Translations under genes and position numbers: made by a program
Origin: Candidatus Omnitrophota bacterium
Lineage (GTDB): Bacteria; Omnitrophota; Gorgyraeia; Zapsychrales; Fredricksoniimonadaceae
DNA: 16,096 bases
Assembly: GCA_016789035.1 (NCBI GenBank)
Contig: JAEUSC010000165.1
Location: 1 to 16,096, forward strand
Direction: 5' to 3'
Part shown: piece by piece, positions 13,644 through 16,096 of the stretch
Numbering within the stretch: position 1 is the stretch's first letter
Layout of the letters: the number at the start of each line of letters is the position of its first letter
Notes under the pieces: model-generated
Databases searched by the model: none
What the model saw: only the letters and a program-made list of their open reading frames with translations
Told to the model about the DNA's origin: nothing

Positions 13644-14082
13644 AACGCACCTCCAGGGAACGGATTTTATCTAAACGTCTTTGGTGTTTGGGTGCATGCG
13701 AAAACCGGGCGGCAAGAAACGTCATAACCAACTCTTCCGCCAATTGCAAACCGATGATGCGGCTTCCAAGCACCAATACATTCATATCGTCGTGCTCAAC
13801 ACCTTGATGCGCAGAATATGTGTCGTGGCAAAGGCCCGCTCGGATTCCGGGAATTTTATTGGCCGCAATCGCGGCACCCACACCGCTGCCGCAAATGAGA
13901 ATACACCGTCGATCGCAATGCCCTAGCACAGCGAGCGCCACCTTCAGGGCAAAATCCGGATAATCGCTGGGCCGGGCACCGTAAGCGCCTACATCGTTAA
14001 TGCGAAAGTTCTTCTTGAAAGCTGCAATAAGATCCTTCTTGAGCGTAAAACCCGCATGGTCAGATCCAATGACAACCATCAT
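13573..14082 (-). CDS. rpiB: Ribose-5-phosphate isomerase B
   Basis: Interconverts ribulose 5-phosphate and ribose 5-phosphate. The LacAB/RpiB fold is evident: [14 protein letters not shown] (5-18, Asp8-His9), [15 protein letters not shown] (38-52), [16 protein letters not shown] (61-76) with the catalytic-base Cys64, and [13 protein letters not shown] (96-108) with His97 and Asn101. The protein has 169 residues against about 150 for E. coli RpiB. The extra 19 or so residues after position 150 are charged and are encoded where the gene overlaps tal in another frame, so they look like a tail gained by loss of an earlier stop. The ATG overlaps the tkt stop (ATGA); a second ATG follows at once. 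A related sugar isomerase activity (for example LacB or allose 6-phosphate isomerase) is possible, but the operon favours RpiB. Confidence 0.93.
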   Translation of the reverse strand: MMVVIGSDHAGFTLKKDLIAAFKKNFRINDVGAYGARPSDYPDFALKVALAVLGHCDRRCILICGSGVGAAIAANKIPGIRAGLCHDTYSAHQGVEHDDMNVLVLGSRIIGLQLAEELVMTFLAARFSHAPKHQRRLDKIRSLEVRYGHTNSEDESLTRIKRTRTGDMA

Positions 14083-16096
14083 TGCCGCATCCTCAAACGC
14101 AGCGCCTGTTCACAGATATGATTGGCCGTAAAACCCATTTCCTTAAGCACGGTGGCTCCAGGCGCGGACGCACCGAATCGATCTATCCCGATCACAACGC
14201 CATCGCCTCCACTGTATTTACACCACCCTTGCGGTGATCCCGCCTCGACCGCCAGACGGAGCTTGACGAAACTGGGCAAAACCTCTTCACGGTACGACTG
14301 CGACTGCTCTTCAAACAGCTCCCAGCTGGGCATGGAAACCACTCGCGCGCGCAGCCCTTTGGCCAACAGTTTCTTTTGCGCCTCGACGGCCAGGTGAACT
14401 TCCGATCCCGTCGCTATTATTATCATCTCCGGTTTTCCCTGGTCTGCGTCGGATAAAGTGTAAGCGCCTTTACGTAACTGGTCGGCGCTGGCGCATGCGC
14501 TGCGGTCCAGCGTGGGAACATTCTGCCGCGTCAAAATGAGCGCCGTCGGACCATGACGCCGCTCAATGGCGACCTGCCAGGCAACAACGGTCTCATTGGC
14601 ATCGCAGGGACGAATCACCGTCAAGTGCGGAATCGCACGCAATGCGGCTAAATGTTCGACCGGCTGGTGCGTCGGTCCATCTTCGCCGAGCGCAATGCTG
14701 TCATGAGTAAAAACATAAATGGTTCCCACCTCCATAATGGCGGCCAGGCGGATCGCTGGACGCATATAGTCGGAAAAAGTCAGAAAGGTCGCCCCAAACG
14801 GGATAAGACCGCCGTGCGCAGCCAAGCCGTTGAGAATTCCTCCCATCGCATGCTCACGCACACCGAATGCAATATTGCGACCGGCATAATTCCACCCGCC
14901 CTCCACTGCCCCCTGGATGTTCTCATGACTGCGACGGGGACTCTGAAAATTTCCTTGATTAAGAAGGGTCGTGAACGTTGATGGATCCAAGTCAGCGGAA
15001 CCGCCCACCATTGCAGGGATATTGGCGGCCAGCACGTTAAGAACCTGGCCCCCGGCCTTGCGGGTGGCCAATCCCTTGGAATCAGCCTCAAATGCGGGGA
15101 GATTTCTTTTCCAATCCTCAGGACACTGACCACGCATTATTTCTTCCAGCTCGCGGGCCTCTTGCGAAAAGGCCTTCGCATAGGCGGTGCGAACGTCTTC
15201 CCATTGCGACTGCGACTGACCTCCCGCGTCCACAGCCTTGCGAAATTGTTCCAGCGCTTCCGGCGGAACATAAAATGGTTCGTGGGTCGGCCAGCCGAGG
15301 CGGTCCTTGGTCAATTGGACTTCCTCTTCCCCCAGCGGAGTTCCGTGGGCTTCAAAAGAATCCTGCTTGTGCGGAGATCCGAAGCCGATGTGCGTTCGGA
15401 CTATAATCAGCGACGGACATCTCGTTTCGTTGCGCGCCAGGTGAATAGCCTTTTCAATAGCAACCGGATCGTTACCTTCTAAAACACGCTGGACGTGCCA
15501 GCCGTAAGCCTCAAAACGCTTGGCCACATCTTCTGTAAACGTCAGGGACGCGCCTGCCGATAATGTCACATTGTTCTCATCATAAAGATAAATCAGCTTT
15601 CCCAGCTGCAAGTGACCGGCCAGTGACGCCGCCTCCGACGCAACGCCTTCCATCAAATCTCCGTCACTGACCAAGGCATACGTGAAATGATCGATGATGC
15701 GAAAATCCGGGCGGTTGTATCGGCTGGCTAAATAGGCTTCGGCAATGGCCATCCCTACACCATTGGCAACCCCCTGCCCCAAAGGTCCGGTTGAAATTTC
15801 AACACCTGGGGTCAGAGTGCGCTCAGGATGACCTGCCGTTCGGCTGTTGAGTTGACGAAATTTTTTTATCTCTTCGAGCGGCAAATCGTATCCCGTCAAA
15901 TATAAAAGGCTGTATAAAAGCATCGACCCGTGCCCTGCGGAAAGAACAAACCTGTCCCGATCAAACCACTGCGGATCGGCCGGATTGTGTTTAAGAAAAC
16001 GTGTCCACAGCACATAAGCCATGGGCGCGGCATCCAGCGGAAGACCGGGATGACCGCTGTCTGCTTTTTGGACGGCATCAATGGAAAGAGTGCGAA
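14079..16096 (-). CDS. tkt: Transketolase, 5' end outside window
   Basis: Thiamine-diphosphate enzyme that moves two-carbon ketol units among pentose, hexose and heptose phosphates. About 671 codons are visible; the frame continues beyond the ATG at 16022 to the window edge, where it reads [20 protein letters not shown], the standard N-terminal transketolase signature, so only about a dozen residues are missing. Other hallmarks: [20 protein letters not shown] with active-site histidine; the cofactor/Mg motif from SDGDLMEG to [20 protein letters not shown] with the catalytic Glu of the pyrimidine domain; and [20 protein letters not shown], the transketolase signature 2. The C-terminal domain is complete. 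It is the first visible gene of the pentose phosphate operon and overlaps rpiB by 4 bp. The operon promoter lies outside the window. Confidence 0.96.
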   Translation of the reverse strand, partial: RTLSIDAVQKADSGHPGLPLDAAPMAYVLWTRFLKHNPADPQWFDRDRFVLSAGHGSMLLYSLLYLTGYDLPLEEIKKFRQLNSRTAGHPERTLTPGVEISTGPLGQGVANGVGMAIAEAYLASRYNRPDFRIIDHFTYALVSDGDLMEGVASEAASLAGHLQLGKLIYLYDENNVTLSAGASLTFTEDVAKRFEAYGWHVQRVLEGNDPVAIEKAIHLARNETRCPSLIIVRTHIGFGSPHKQDSFEAHGTPLGEEEVQLTKDRLGWPTHEPFYVPPEALEQFRKAVDAGGQSQSQWEDVRTAYAKAFSQEARELEEIMRGQCPEDWKRNLPAFEADSKGLATRKAGGQVLNVLAANIPAMVGGSADLDPSTFTTLLNQGNFQSPRRSHENIQGAVEGGWNYAGRNIAFGVREHAMGGILNGLAAHGGLIPFGATFLTFSDYMRPAIRLAAIMEVGTIYVFTHDSIALGEDGPTHQPVEHLAALRAIPHLTVIRPCDANETVVAWQVAIERRHGPTALILTRQNVPTLDRSACASADQLRKGAYTLSDADQGKPEMIIIATGSEVHLAVEAQKKLLAKGLRARVVSMPSWELFEEQSQSYREEVLPSFVKLRLAVEAGSPQGWCKYSGGDGVVIGIDRFGASAPGATVLKEMGFTANHICEQALRLRMRQ

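Noticed and set aside
1..16096. Mobile element, CRISPR array, defence or biosynthetic island
   Set aside because: No transposase, integrase, phage, repeat-spacer or toxin-antitoxin signature was seen. All confidently read genes are housekeeping sugar enzymes, a surface protein, a small DUF protein, a regulator and a porin.

Overview
This window is 16 kb of bacterial chromosome with every convincing gene on the minus strand, so transcription runs from position 16096 towards position 1. It carries two central-carbohydrate gene blocks, a lone PEP-CTERM surface protein between them, and a TetR regulator followed by the start of an outer-membrane porin gene at the left edge. The PEP-CTERM protein and the AlgE-like porin imply a Gram-negative (diderm) cell that makes exopolysaccharide. 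Base composition is near balanced and the gaps are AT-rich. The mix would fit lineages such as Omnitrophota, Nitrospirota or delta-proteobacterial relatives, but I cannot place the organism from sequence reading alone.

Right block (16096 to 9253): tkt (5' end outside the window), rpiB, tal, gnd, zwf and pgl form a compact pentose phosphate operon with overlapping or nearly touching genes. Zwf, Pgl and Gnd give the complete oxidative branch. RpiB, Tal and Tkt give the non-oxidative branch. Only ribulose-phosphate 3-epimerase is missing from the visible part.

Middle (9135 to 8297): a single gene for a secreted protein with a C-terminal PEP-CTERM anchor. It has its own good promoter candidate and a clear intrinsic terminator, so it is an independent unit lying between the two sugar operons.

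Left block (8159 to 931): glgX/treX, treZ and treY are joined by two 4-bp ATGA overlaps and are followed by a small DUF2934 gene and a strong terminator. Together these enzymes debranch glycogen, turn the end of the maltodextrin chain into a trehalosyl unit and release free trehalose: the TreX-TreZ-TreY route.

Left edge (858 to 1): a near-consensus sigma70 promoter, overlapped by a perfect 11-bp inverted repeat that is a likely TetR operator, drives a tetR gene. Eight bases after its stop begins a signal-peptide gene resembling the alginate-export porin family, cut by the window edge. The layout suggests an autoregulated regulator-porin operon.

I did not find CRISPR arrays, tRNA or rRNA genes, insertion sequences or defence genes. 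No gap without a gene exceeds 300 bases. The most interesting points are the TetR/operator/porin unit, the DUF2934 gene at the end of the trehalose operon, the 71-bp rpiB-tal overlap, and residues suggesting that the two dehydrogenases of the oxidative pentose phosphate branch may use different cofactors.
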